This document shows positions 22,201-32,176 of a DNA stretch of 53,185 nt, in pieces. The stretch lies in assembly GCA_003224855.1 (NCBI GenBank), contig QHZY01000018.1, positions 1 to 53,185 of the forward strand, read 5' to 3'. The position numbers were made by a program, and so were the translations under genes. The DNA is from Acidobacteriota bacterium (GTDB lineage: Bacteria; Acidobacteriota; Terriglobia; Terriglobales; Acidobacteriaceae). Numbering within the stretch: the stretch's first letter is position 1; each line of letters opens with the position of its first letter. A model generated the notes under the pieces. That model was not told where the DNA came from. It was given only the letters and a program-made list of their open reading frames with translations, and made no database searches.

Positions 22201-23106
22201 TCAGGTGCTCTGGAATTGCAATTCGGGGACGTATTCGCCGATGGCGCCTTTTTCGAGCAAATAGGCGCCGGGACCTTGCGCGCCGCGAACGGTGCGGCAG
22301 AATTCGGCGACAAAGAATCCGGCCTTAAGCGATTCAGTGAATGCCCAGCGGGTAGCTCGCCGCCACTCGCGGGCGAGTTCCGGATCGCGGCTTTCGACAG
22401 CGCCGATGTCACTGGGAATTTCGATTGCGATTCTCTGGCGCTCCAGCGCGGCGGAAAGATCGGTGATGGCCGGCCTCCCGTCGCCATTGAAACGGACTAA
22501 AGGCTGAAGACGAGCAAGGGTATCGATCAGCTCCGCTCGCTTGCTGTGTCCCTGAATGCGATCGCGTACGCGCTTGCTGGCCAGCGGCCAGCGCACCCAT
22601 AAGCGGTCAGTGCTGTTGCGATGAAGGACGCTGGTAGTTTCAGGACCGTAGAAGTCGGGACGATAACTTTCGGAGACGACGCCCAGTTTGGCGAAGTTCA
22701 GATGGGCATTCTTGCTTTGCAGCGGATCAAACGTCCAGGTGATTTCTTCCGGCTTAATTCCCTGAACCCTTATGGCCAAGGCGCGCTCGCGTTGCGCGAG
22801 CTTCAGGCGGTACCCAAGATCAAGGTCACGGTAGGGCTCGCGGACCGCCAGCATATGAGAATGAATTGAGAGGCGGTCATTTTCCACAGCGAGCAAGCCG
22901 AAGGCGAATCCGGCCAACTTATTACCCTCAAAAGCGCCGAGCCAGATGCAACCGGCGGCCATAGTGGCAACAGCCAGGGTGGTGGGAAAAACGTCAATAT
23001 CGGCCAAGCCCCATACTTCGCGCTCGACCGCTTCGACCTGCTTGAGATCTTCGAAGCTGGTGAGATCGCGAAAAGTGATGACGGGCGTGGGCCTGGTCTC
23101 GGTCAA
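22201..23106 (-). CDS. GNAT-fold predicted acetyltransferase (COG3375 type)
   Basis: This 301-residue protein resembles the uncharacterised COG3375 GNAT branch: EAVEREVWGLADIDVFPTT, CIWLGAFEGNKLAGFAFGL, IHSHMLAVREPYRDLDLGYR (acetyl-CoA loop region), WTFDPLQSKNAHLNFAKLG and FYGPETTSVLHRNSTDRL. The reaction is unknown; neighbours of this family elsewhere include menaquinone-type pathways, but none is seen here. Start ATG 23106. The broken ABC ATPase follows 26 bp after the stop, so this gene sits at the edge of the deletion. Confidence 0.8.
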   Translation of the reverse strand: MTETRPTPVITFRDLTSFEDLKQVEAVEREVWGLADIDVFPTTLAVATMAAGCIWLGAFEGNKLAGFAFGLLAVENDRLSIHSHMLAVREPYRDLDLGYRLKLAQRERALAIRVQGIKPEEITWTFDPLQSKNAHLNFAKLGVVSESYRPDFYGPETTSVLHRNSTDRLWVRWPLASKRVRDRIQGHSKRAELIDTLARLQPLVRFNGDGRPAITDLSAALERQRIAIEIPSDIGAVESRDPELAREWRRATRWAFTESLKAGFFVAEFCRTVRGAQGPGAYLLEKGAIGEYVPELQFQST

Positions 23107-23191
23107 GGCCGAACAATATACGTGAAGCCAAAGCTGTGAGACAACAGCCGCCGCACCCGTTGAATCGAAATTAGTCGTCAGGAGGCTTCGA

Positions 23192-23635
23192 ATGAAAGCA
23201 CCGTTCCTTATTGGCCGGGCGCTGCTCGGTGGATTTTTTCTTTATAACGGCATCAATCACTTACGCGAGTACAAGAAACTAGCCCAGTACGCCGGTTCGA
23301 AGAACGTGCCGGCCCCGCAAGCGGGCGTGATCATTTCTGGGGTCGCACTGACAGTTGGCGGAACCAGCATCGTTCTAGGTGTAAAGCCAAAGCTGGGGGC
23401 GGCGGCGATTATCGGCTTTCTGGCGGGAGTTTCGCCATTGATGCACGACTTCTGGAACATGGATGATCCCAATCAACGGCAGAACGATATGATCAATTTC
23501 AGCAAGAACATGGCGTTATTGGGTGGAGCACTGGCCCTGGCCGCCGTGGAGGAGCCGTGGCCGGCGAGCGTGGGGGGACGGCGTAAGGGCATCAGGAAAA
23601 TCCTGCCGTTCAGGAAGCGGCGGCTGGTGGCGTAA
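23192..23635 (+). CDS. DoxX-family membrane protein
   Basis: This 147-residue, four-helix membrane protein begins LIGRALLGGFFLYNGINHLR, a DoxX start, with AGVIISGVALTVGGTSIVLG, LGAAAIIGFLAGVSPLMHDFW and a final helix near ALLGGALALAAV. The tail is basic. DoxX proteins are linked to thiol or quinone redox chemistry, but the role here is unknown. AGGAGG lies upstream of ATG 23192. It is divergent from the COG3375 gene and convergent with the activase. Confidence 0.87.
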   Translation: MKAPFLIGRALLGGFFLYNGINHLREYKKLAQYAGSKNVPAPQAGVIISGVALTVGGTSIVLGVKPKLGAAAIIGFLAGVSPLMHDFWNMDDPNQRQNDMINFSKNMALLGGALALAAVEEPWPASVGGRRKGIRKILPFRKRRLVA

Positions 23636-23708
23636 GTTCTCGTCCGCGCGAGATTCCTCGCTCCGCGAAAAAGAACCGCTTGGCTCCGAATGGCCGAGCC
23701 GTCACAGG

Positions 23709-26700
23709 TTAGTCCCCGGCGACGGCTTCCGGCTGTTCTATCTGCCCCGCATATTGTCCACCATACTGTCCGCGGAGTTCCGCTTCCAGGGCGGCAAGCT
23801 GGGCTTCGATATCCTGCTCGGCCTTGCGTTTCTTGATGATCTCTTCGCGATAGCGGCGCAGGAAATAATCGATGGTCTCGACGCGAATCCGGATTGAGCC
23901 CGAAGGCTTGTTCTCATCCAGATCTTTGAAGCAGAAATAGGGAGTGCCAGACTTTTCGATGATGCCCTCGATCACGCCATAGATAGGCGCGTCGTGGCCG
24001 CATTTGAAGCTGGAAATCTCCAGCGCGACCAGGTTGGGGTGCCGCGCAGTAAACTTCGCGGCCCAGACTTTGTGATTGGTGCTGCACGAGTAGGAATTCT
24101 TCCAGGCATCGGTGATATCGAGCGGACTGGTGATTACACCCGAACGAACTTCCTCGCCGAAGAGGCGTTCGAGCAGGTCGTCGTCGAGCGGCAGCGTATT
24201 CTGGGAGAAGATCGGGTATCCGAGCTTCTGGAATTCTTCCAGAATTTCATGATTGAGGCCGGGATCGTGGTGGTACGGACGGCCAAGCATCACAATACCA
24301 ATGCGATCTTCGCGCTCCAGTTGATCCAGCACCTGACGGGCGCGGGTGCGAATGCTGGTTTCGTAGTCTTTCAGACATTTGAAACCGACTTCGACGGCGC
24401 GGCCGTTTTCCTCTTCGCTCAGTCCGAGCACGGACTGAAAAGCCTGCAGCATCTGGTAGGCGAAGAGTTTCTTGTCGGCAAAATTCAGAACCGGATCAAT
24501 GTACTTGACGTTGTTTTCAGCGAACACATCATTCTCTTTGGTGAATGCAGCCTTGACCGTTTCAGGGGTGGCGGTAACCGTGGGGCAGGCATTGGTGCCG
24601 ACCACTTTCAGCAGGGGCGAGTGCAACACGTCGTACATGGGGAAGAAGACAACATTAAGAGGCTTCTTGCGGTGCTTCTCCTGGATCAAGTTATAAACAT
24701 GCGATATGCCGATCTTGGCCGGGAAGCAGGGATCGATCGCTCCGCGGCTTGCGCCAGCGCGGTACAGCTCCTGACTGGTGTAATCGGAGTAGATGATGTT
24801 TTCAGGCTGGACGCCGAGGCTCTCGAGATAGCCGTTGAATAAAGGCGCGTAGGTGTAAATGTTAAGCACGCGCGGGATGCCGATGCGGATGGTCTTGCGT
24901 CCCTGCATCAACGCAATGCGCTCCTTGTTGGGCTTCCTCCAGGTACTCGCCGGGAGCGGATCGGCGACGGACCTGGCATTGGTCGGGCGGAAGACGTCTT
25001 TGGAGGCGGCATCGACGAAGTTCGGGTGGGCGTCTTTAAGCTGATCGAGACCTTTTTTGATCTCTTTCATTTCGTTGATGTCTTCGACAGTTCCCTTCTC
25101 GCAGGTGGCGATAATGAGGCGCTGCTCGCCCTGCATGAGTGGGACCTTGGTGACCTTCGCAATAGGCACAAAATTCTGCGGCTCAGCCGGCTTTTCGGTG
25201 CGAATGTCGATGAATGTACGCAGGCAATTGTTCTTGCAGAAATTGCAGCGGGTATTTTCGTCGCGCGTGGTTCGGTATTCAATTTTACGCACGGCTTCGA
25301 GGCCAACGAACGTGGTGGAGAGGCCATTGCGCCACAAGCGGAGTGATTCCTGGGCAGCGCCGATGGCGCCCGATTCGCCGCAGTGCTCGTGGACAATGAT
25401 TTCGGGCTGCTTACCGGCGGCGCGGAAGCTGTTGTTGATGAAATCAACCTCGGCTTTAACAACCGCGAGATTGTTTTGGGTTCCGCCCTGCAGAACGAAA
25501 CGTGAGCCCAGCGCGGCTAGGTTGGGAATGCTGGCGACGTAGAGGAAGACATTTTTAGGAAGGACGGCAGCCAGGCCGGCAAGAATTTCTTCGGCGCGCC
25601 AGCCCTGACGCTGAAAGTTGACAATATCAGACTGCATGAAGACGGCGCAGCCATAACCGAAGACCGGCATGGACTGGGCGGAAAAGGCGAGATCAGCGTA
25701 TTGCTCAACCGAGAGGCCGAAACCCTCGGCGGTGGATTGCAGGAAGTAGCCGTTTCCGGCGGAGCACTGGGTGTTCAGCTTGAAATCTTTTACCCGTCCA
25801 TTGTGCAGAACGATCAGCTTGATGTCCTGGCCACCGACATCAACGATCACGTGGGGATCGTCGTAAAACTTGAGCGCAGACTCGGTGTGCGCGACGGTTT
25901 CGACCAGGGCAACGTCAGCTTTGAGGACATCCTTCAGGATGTCCTTGGCGTAGCCGGTAGTCCCGACTCCCAGAACCTGAAGGTGCGCGTTCTGTGCTTC
26001 CACCTGCTTGCGCAGGTTTTCGAACATGTCGATAGTGTCCTGGATGGGATTGCCGTTCGAAAGCTGATAGGTCTTGCAGAGAATGTCTCCGTTTTCATCC
26101 AGCAGGACGGCCTTGGTGGAGGTTGAACCGCCATCGATGCCGATGAAGCCAGCGACGGTTGAGTTCTTCTGGAAGGTGGCCGGAATAAATTTCTTGCGGC
26201 GATATTTCTCCTTGAATTCATCCAGTTCGGAAGTGTCGGCCGCGAGACCCTTGCCGCCCGCTTTGGCTTTTTCTTCCTGGCGTCCGAACTCGATGTAATG
26301 AATCAGGCGGTCATAGCCCAGATAGCAACCGACGCAATCGTCTTCTGCTTTGCCGAATTCGATGGAGCCGAGGGCCGCGAAATACTGAGCGTTCTGCGGA
26401 ACTTTGATGAGGTCTTCCGGTTTGGAACCAGCCGGGACTTCAACTTTGCGCTCTTGCCACATGCGGGGGATGTTGGCCTGCCAGGCTTCGCGCATGCCGC
26501 GAATGAAGGTATTGGGTCCACCCAGCAGAAGAACGTGCGGACGCAGAGTGTGGCCGCGAGTGAGCACGCTGAGGTTTTGAAGAATGATGGCCTCAAACAG
26601 AGAGGCCATCAGTTCATCGGGGGGTGTGCCTACTTTCTGCAGGCCGTTGATGTCGGTTTCCGCAAACACGCCGCATTTTCCGGCAACTTTATGCAGCTTG

Positions 26701-27224
26701 ATGCCGTGGTAACCCTGATTGGTGAGTTCCTCGATGGGAATTTTGAGCTTGGCATTTATTTTGTCGATGACGGCGCCGGTACCTCCGGCGCACTTGTCAT
26801 TCATCGAAGGAATCTTCTTTTTGCGACCGGAATCATCGTCATCTTTGAAGACGATGATCTTGGCGTCCTGCCCGCCGAGCTCGACCACGGAATAGACTTC
26901 CGGATGCAGCTTCTCGACCGCGAGCGAAACCGCAGTGACTTCCTGCACGAACTTGGCGCCGATCTGTTCGGCGATTCCGCCGCCCCCGGAGCCGGTCAGA
27001 AACATGCGGGTGTTATGGCGGTTGATGCCAAGATCGGCTTCCATGCGCTTGAGGAACTCGAGCGTCTTCTCGGGTTGCTTGGTTTCATCGCGCTGGTAGT
27101 CCTACCAGAGAATCTCGTCAGTTGCCGGGTTGATGGCGACCGCTTTAACCGTGGTCGAGCCGACGTCGAGCCCAACCATGAATTTGTTTTCCCGATCACG
27201 TCCGTGAGCCTGATGCTCGTGCAT
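23709..27224 (-). CDS. BadFG/BcrAD-type acyl-CoA dehydratase activase (double ATPase + DUF2229), interrupted by in-frame TAG
   Basis: The full frame from ATG 27224 (AGAGAGGA upstream) covers 1171 codons. A first ASKHA ATPase domain starts KFMVGLDVGSTTVKAV, and a second begins near codon 358 (FIGIDGGSTSTKAVLLDENG). Bridging Cys of the shared [4Fe-4S] cluster are in DKCAGGTGAV and NTQCSAGNGYF. DUF2229 starts near codon 775 (IGIPRVLNIYTYAPL). Such proteins use ATP to drive electrons to low-potential Fe-S partners. Codon 41 is TAG (27104-27102), between EILW and DYQRDETKQ, where relatives have Lys or Gln. A start at ATG 27044 would lack the first phosphate-binding loop. The gene is therefore disrupted, recoded or mis-sequenced. 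The next activase-type gene lies upstream on the same strand. Confidence 0.85.
27102..27104 (-). other. in-frame TAG at codon 41 of the activase
   Basis: The codon reads CTC-TGG-TAG-GAC-TAC on the minus strand. Frame continuity is exact on both sides (60 codons between ATG 27224 and ATG 27044, no other stop). One base change (CAG or AAG to TAG) explains it. Confidence 0.9.
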
Positions 27225-27300
27225 GGAGTCCTCTCTGCGAAACTGTCTGCCCAGAAAACCGATTAACAGCGGGCTAAATTGAAAGTGGGAACCGAGAATG

Positions 27301-27331
27301 CAGTTCTCAGTTCCCTGTTTCAGTTCTCAGT
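27301..27331. repeat. AGTTCTCAGT simple repeat
   Basis: CAGTTCTCAGTTCCCTGTTT and CAGTTCTCAG run up to the last codons of the upstream activase-type gene (stop at 27327-27329). Same unit as at 21354. Confidence 0.65.
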
Positions 27332-29120
27332 CGCCGCCGGCTGCCTGCGGAATGGCTACGCCCGGTACGCGGGCTTTCTTCCAGAGGCGCGTGTCTTTGT
27401 CGATGCGATTGCTGACGTGCAGGATGAATTGGGCCGCGGTGCCGGCAACGCCATCACGATGGGGCACGTGATAGAACGGCTTCTTCAATTCAGGATGTTC
27501 GTCGATGTACTCCCGGATCTGCTGCATGGTCTTGCCGGTCGACTTCAGACACTGCTCGAATTCGGCTTTGGCTTTGACCTTGGCTTCACCGAGCGCCATC
27601 TGCACGCGGCTGTGGGCGTTGACTTCGCCCTCACCGGAAGTTTCTATGGGCAGGAAGATCATGTCTTTAAACTTGTTGATCACTGCCGACTGAACCCCGT
27701 CAGACTGGGAGCTGGGCATGCAGCCGAACGGCTTCAGCGCCAGCACCATGTGGCAGAGCTTGTGGACGGTGTAGTAAACGTTCTTGCCGACTTCGAGGTG
27801 GCCTTCACCACCGCGCGCGAACTGGTTATAAAAGGGATGCGCCATATCCGCGAGTTCCTGTTGCGGAACCAGGTGGTGAGTGATACCGCCCATGTGTTTG
27901 ATCACGCGATGGTAGAAGAAATTCCATGCGTGCTGCCCGAAGCCGATGCCCCATAACTTCTTGCGGAGCCCGATGTAGTTGGCGAACTGTTTCTTCAGCT
28001 CATACCATTCGGCATTGTGGTGAGGTTTGTTCACCGGCCATTTGGCAATGGCGTGCGCTTTCGCCTGGTACATCAGATAAGCGACCCAGGTTGCGATCGG
28101 CTCGACGATAACCTGGGCGCCTTCACGCTCGAGAAAATCGAACATGTGGAAGTTGCCGTCGCCTTCGGTGATCTGCGCCCAGAATTCTCCAGTGATCTTT
28201 ACCACCGGCTTTACCCTGGTACGGTCAACTTCAATCGAGTTCATCTTCTCGCGGGCAGTGTGCAGGGCGTTCAGGTAGTCCTTGCCCCACATGTGCTCGT
28301 GCCACTTGCCGAGCACGTTGAGGGTGTTGCGCAGGACTTTGTTCTTTTTGACTTTGGGCTTGAGCCACTCAGGAGCGCTCTCTTCGATTTCGAAGGACTT
28401 GCGGTTGCGCAAGTCTTCGCACAGGCCATCCACCATCTCGCGGAACACGCGATCGGTCTCGCCTTTATTGGTTTCGAAGGGACGGATCTGGTAGATCAGA
28501 TCGTTGATCACATCGCCGAGGTGCATGGCGTTCAACATGCCGAAGCCGAAGTCGATCGTGAACTTCAGTCCTGGCTCGCCGGAAGCGGCTTTGATTCCGT
28601 CACTGTCTTTGAACAGTAGAACGCGAAAGCCGTCGAACCCGGCATTCTGCAGGGCGAAGCGGTATTCGGCTTCGTACATGCCGAAACGGCAGGGGCCGCA
28701 TGAGCCGGCAGTGAAGAAAACATAATTGTCGAGAATCTGCTGGCGCGGAATGCCCTCTTTCTCGAGGAACTGGAGATATTGCACCAGGTTGCCGACTGTA
28801 AAGTAGGTCGGATTGCACTGGCCGTTGTTTCCATACTCCTTGCCGGTCTGGAAGGCGGCGACATTGGGTACGGGCAACTTCTCGCAGCGGTAGCCGCAGC
28901 CCTGGAAGACGGAGCGAATCAGGTCTTCGTGTTTCCAGGTGAACCCTCCAAACAGGATGGTGGTGTGAGGACGCTGTTCGGCGGTAAAGGCCCGCTCTAC
29001 AGGGCGGTGAAAGTGTTTGGGCTGGTCCAGGCCAGCGATCTGGCGCAAGCGAGCGCGTTCCGCCTCCAGACGCTGCTTAATTTCATCTTCTTTTTCAATT
29101 TGAACGAGATTAGTCGCCAT
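27327..29120 (-). CDS. HgdB-related CoA-activase partner protein (COG3580/COG3581 type)
   Basis: A 597-residue protein with Cys-rich segments FQGCGYRCEKLP, YGNNGQCNPTYF and FFTAGSCGPCRFGMYEAEYR. Together these resemble the Fe-S-binding part of 2-hydroxyacyl-CoA dehydratase and double-cubane cluster proteins. In many genomes it is fused to, or next to, the BadFG double ATPase, as here (102 bp apart, same strand). The pair probably forms an ATP-driven reductase and its acceptor; the substrate is unknown. ATG 29120 has GAGGAAGAG just upstream; an earlier GTG at 29207 gives an unrelated leader. The C-terminus ends AAGGD, like VAGD in two other metalloenzymes of the window. Confidence 0.8.
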   Translation of the reverse strand: MATNLVQIEKEDEIKQRLEAERARLRQIAGLDQPKHFHRPVERAFTAEQRPHTTILFGGFTWKHEDLIRSVFQGCGYRCEKLPVPNVAAFQTGKEYGNNGQCNPTYFTVGNLVQYLQFLEKEGIPRQQILDNYVFFTAGSCGPCRFGMYEAEYRFALQNAGFDGFRVLLFKDSDGIKAASGEPGLKFTIDFGFGMLNAMHLGDVINDLIYQIRPFETNKGETDRVFREMVDGLCEDLRNRKSFEIEESAPEWLKPKVKKNKVLRNTLNVLGKWHEHMWGKDYLNALHTAREKMNSIEVDRTRVKPVVKITGEFWAQITEGDGNFHMFDFLEREGAQVIVEPIATWVAYLMYQAKAHAIAKWPVNKPHHNAEWYELKKQFANYIGLRKKLWGIGFGQHAWNFFYHRVIKHMGGITHHLVPQQELADMAHPFYNQFARGGEGHLEVGKNVYYTVHKLCHMVLALKPFGCMPSSQSDGVQSAVINKFKDMIFLPIETSGEGEVNAHSRVQMALGEAKVKAKAEFEQCLKSTGKTMQQIREYIDEHPELKKPFYHVPHRDGVAGTAAQFILHVSNRIDKDTRLWKKARVPGVAIPQAAGGD

Positions 29121-29173
29121 TCTCTTCCTCCGGCGTTTGCATGGTGGGGTGAATCTGGAAAGGCAGCTGAAAT

Positions 29174-29202
29174 GAAAAACGCCCGGCAGTGAGCGACGGG
29201 CG
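29174..29202 (-). terminator. terminator-like hairpin in the activase operon leader
   Basis: On the minus strand CGCCCG (29202-29197) pairs with CGGGCG (29185-29180) and is followed by TTTTTC. It lies 54 nt before ATG 29120. It may end the transcript from the GGDEF gene 450 bp upstream, or act as an attenuator for the activase genes. Confidence 0.5.
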
Positions 29203-29658
29203 CACAAAAATTAAACTGCGCGTGCAGGTGGGGAAACTCGCGCGTTCTTGAACTGCGGACTGGAACACCATCAAAACTCTCTTGAACTACGGCAAGAAGA
29301 GCTGATGTTTTACGCTACAAAACTTCGTTCAACGGGGAGCGAAATTCTAACAGCGCCGTACGTGAGCGATCATTACCTGAAAACCAAAATCTTTAAACCA
29401 ACCTTCCGCTGACTCCCTGGAAAGTATTTGCCGCATGTTTCAAAACCAGTGATGACCCTGGCATGGTTTTAACAGAAACCGAGGTTATGATTCAAGATCG
29501 AGAAGCCATGGTCTGGCAATTTTTTTCTTCCACTGGGGAACCTGAAATGCTGGTTCTCAATAGTCCGCAATCAATTAAGTTGCAGACTACGTGGCAGAAA
29601 ACCGGGCCAGAGTTCCATCCGCATGAATAATCAATGAGTTCTGGCCAGCCCTGAAGTC
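29203..29658. other. long gene-poor spacer
   Basis: This 456-bp AT-richer gap lies between the GGDEF gene and the activase operon. It should contain the activase promoter on the minus strand, but I see no convincing -35/-10 pair. The only coding candidate is a 55-codon frame on the plus strand (29463-29630). Confidence 0.4.
29463..29630 (+). CDS. possible small protein (55 aa)
   Basis: An ATG-to-TAA frame gives MVLTETEVMIQDREAMVWQF and ends TGPEFHPHE. The composition looks protein-like (acidic start, mixed body), but there is no clear ribosome site, no family match I can name, and it lies antisense within the spacer. It may be chance. Confidence 0.2.
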   Translation: MVLTETEVMIQDREAMVWQFFSSTGEPEMLVLNSPQSIKLQTTWQKTGPEFHPHE

Positions 29659-32076
29659 TCAGGCATGCGAAACCTGGTGAGAAGCGGTGGTGACGCGATC
29701 GCGCCCCTCGGATTTGGAGCGATAGAGCGCGTCATCGGCGGCGCGGAGTAATTCACCTGCCGAATTCCCGTACTCAGGGTAGCCAGCGACTCCGATAGAA
29801 AGAGTGATTGTTTTCAAGGCCTGGCCGTTGTAATGGATGGCAAGCTGTCGAGCCTCGGAACGTAATTTCTCCGCACGCTTTCCTGCGTCTTCGAGAGAAG
29901 CTTCGGGGAGAACGACGGCAAATTCCTCGCCGCCGAAGCGACATACGATATCTTCGGCCCGGAAATGGGTGAGAAACAGCTTGGAAAGAGTTTTGAGCAC
30001 GAGGTCGCCGGCTTCGTGACCATAGTTGTCGTTGAAGCTTTTGAAATGATCGAGATCAATCAGCAACACGCTGAGTTCATGAACGCGCCGGCGGGCGCGG
30101 TGCAACTCGCGATCAAGCGTGTCCTGCATGGCGCGACGGTTGAAGAGGCCGGTTAGAGGGTCTCTTAAAGATTGATCTCGAAGCCGTTCGCGGAGGCTCA
30201 AACTGGCCAGGGAGGCAGCCAGCTGGCCGGCAACGTTATCGGCCAATCTCTGCCGGGCAGAGCAGGCAGCGTCAAAATTACTGGCAAACAATCCCGCTTC
30301 GTATTGCAGGTGCAGCACTCCGATGGTTTCCCCCTGCGCCACCATGGGCAGGCACAAGAACCAGGATGAACCGTTGGTGGGCATGTGAGCGCAGGTGATG
30401 GGCTCGGCTAAATGACTCCAATGAGGCGCTCCGCGACGCAGCGCCCAACAGCTTTCCAGATCAAAAACCGGCTCCGAGAGGTGAGAGGCGCCCCAACTGA
30501 CGATCGCCTCGGCGAACTTCTGTTCAGGGCGAACCGCGAACAACATACCGGAGCTTGCGTCGTTGAAGAGCATGGGCGCGAAGCGCATAAAGACAGAGTA
30601 GGCCTCCTGCGAGTCCGCGCAACACTGCAGAAAGTCGGCCATCTGATTCATCAAGCCCATCTGTTCGGCGCGAAGCTGCAGTTCTTCAATCCCAATCTTG
30701 AGAGACTCAGCATGCTCGCGGGCTGCATTTTCCGCCATGACCTGCTCAGTGATGTCTTTGTAGATTGCATACGCCTGTCGCACATGTCCATCCTGCTCGA
30801 GCGGAACCACGTGCAGCTCAAGATGGCACAGTCGGCGGTCCGGGTACTCGTGTTGAATAACCTGGTGTACGGTGCTGCCCGAAAACACCTGGGTGGCGAC
30901 CTGGTGAAGTTGCTCGATTTCGGTGTGCCTCAGGGCGAGTGAGTCCAATTCTTTGCCGCTCAGCTCTTCCCTGGTAGACAGGAACAACTTCGCGAAGGCG
31001 GCGTTGCAAAGGCCGATGCGGAGATCGGAATCGACCACAACGATTCCGAAGGGACTGTTTGCGATCAGTAGATTCAGGTACATGGTTTGTTCACGCAGGC
31101 GGTGGTCCGCCAGATAGCGTTCGCTGACGGCTGAACCCACGATCAGCCCGGTGAATGAGACCACCAGCATCAGCAAGCCGAGCCGGGCAGGGCTTTGAAG
31201 ATCTTGCACGTAGATCCCTTCGCATAGCGCCATCCCCAGGTTCACCCCGAGAATACTGGCGGTGGCGCCCGAGATGCCCTGCCGAAGCGCGCTCCAGATA
31301 ACGGGTAGCAGAACCAGGTAGTAAGGCTGAAATTCAGAAAACGGTGAACGAAAGATGATCCACAGCACCAGAAATACGCTGCCAGCCTGCCCTGCAGTCT
31401 CCAGCAGTTGGCCGGCAGCTGTAGAACCCTGCTGCAGTGATTTTTGCGCCACGCCCAACGCGGCCGCTCGGGAGAGTTTCCATCGTATCCACGGAAACAC
31501 GTGGATCAGCAGAAAAGGTGTCGCTCCCAGAAGAGACACGGCATCGCCCAAACACCAGCGCAGAGCGGTAATTTTAAAGTCCGCGAGAGGGGTGCTTCCG
31601 TCGGCAACGAGACAAACAGCTCCCACCAGTCCGCAAGGAACGGCGGCACCCAGTGCCGCCAGACCATAAAGAGAAATATCCCGGCGGCGCTTCAATGCAA
31701 AGTCAAAGCCCAAAGGACCCCGTAGCAGGTGGGCGGCAAAGGCATAGATCAGCGTGTTGATGGGAGTTCCCACCAGCGAACCCCAGGACCGAAAAGGCTG
31801 GTGATAGTTAATCGCAGCGCACAGGGCATCGGTAAACATCACCAGGGGCGCATAGGCCGGACTAAGCCCGACCATCAGGGCAAAGCCGAGTCCGAGTGCC
31901 GGGTACCACACGACTGCCCCGAGCTTTTCTTCCAGAATGACATCAGACCTTGTGAGCACAAAATAGGCCACAACGAACGAAACACATAGAATGGCGTGCC
32001 CAGGAAGTTTTTCGCGCAGGAGTTTGCGCTCAAGGGGCAACCCGAGGAAAGATTTGGGAGCACGCAGCACGGCCAT
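29659..32076 (-). CDS. MASE1-PAS-GAF-GGDEF diguanylate cyclase
   Basis: An 805-residue membrane sensor that should make cyclic di-GMP. Residues ~1-320 form a MASE1-type multi-helix sensor (VVWYPALGLGFALMVGLSPAYA). A PAS domain follows (SPFGIVVVDSDLRIGLCNAA), then a GAF-like region (LFNDASSGMLFAVRPEQKFA) and a C-terminal GGDEF domain (DPLTGLFNRRAMQDTLDREL, active-site RFGGEEFAVVLPEA). RAED lies five residues before GGEEF, matching the RxxD inhibitory site for product feedback. The active site looks intact. No EAL domain is present. It stands alone, divergent from the GNAT gene. Confidence 0.92.
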   Translation of the reverse strand: MAVLRAPKSFLGLPLERKLLREKLPGHAILCVSFVVAYFVLTRSDVILEEKLGAVVWYPALGLGFALMVGLSPAYAPLVMFTDALCAAINYHQPFRSWGSLVGTPINTLIYAFAAHLLRGPLGFDFALKRRRDISLYGLAALGAAVPCGLVGAVCLVADGSTPLADFKITALRWCLGDAVSLLGATPFLLIHVFPWIRWKLSRAAALGVAQKSLQQGSTAAGQLLETAGQAGSVFLVLWIIFRSPFSEFQPYYLVLLPVIWSALRQGISGATASILGVNLGMALCEGIYVQDLQSPARLGLLMLVVSFTGLIVGSAVSERYLADHRLREQTMYLNLLIANSPFGIVVVDSDLRIGLCNAAFAKLFLSTREELSGKELDSLALRHTEIEQLHQVATQVFSGSTVHQVIQHEYPDRRLCHLELHVVPLEQDGHVRQAYAIYKDITEQVMAENAAREHAESLKIGIEELQLRAEQMGLMNQMADFLQCCADSQEAYSVFMRFAPMLFNDASSGMLFAVRPEQKFAEAIVSWGASHLSEPVFDLESCWALRRGAPHWSHLAEPITCAHMPTNGSSWFLCLPMVAQGETIGVLHLQYEAGLFASNFDAACSARQRLADNVAGQLAASLASLSLRERLRDQSLRDPLTGLFNRRAMQDTLDRELHRARRRVHELSVLLIDLDHFKSFNDNYGHEAGDLVLKTLSKLFLTHFRAEDIVCRFGGEEFAVVLPEASLEDAGKRAEKLRSEARQLAIHYNGQALKTITLSIGVAGYPEYGNSAGELLRAADDALYRSKSEGRDRVTTASHQVSHA

Positions 32077-32176
32077 GGCAGTTTCTGTCTAGACATATCG
32101 GCAAAGACTCAAAAACCAGTACCCGAGCCAACTGCCGGACGATGGCGGCTCACGGTATGATGACTTGCGTATTCAC

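Noticed and set aside
27102-27104. Pyrrolysine or selenocysteine-type recoding at the TAG
   Set aside because: TAG does not encode selenocysteine, no pyl genes or recoding signal are seen, and relatives have an ordinary residue; a point mutation or error is simpler.
26298-27266. 322-codon open frame antisense to the activase
   Set aside because: Same reason: the minus strand carries recognisable ATPase motifs throughout, and this frame has none.
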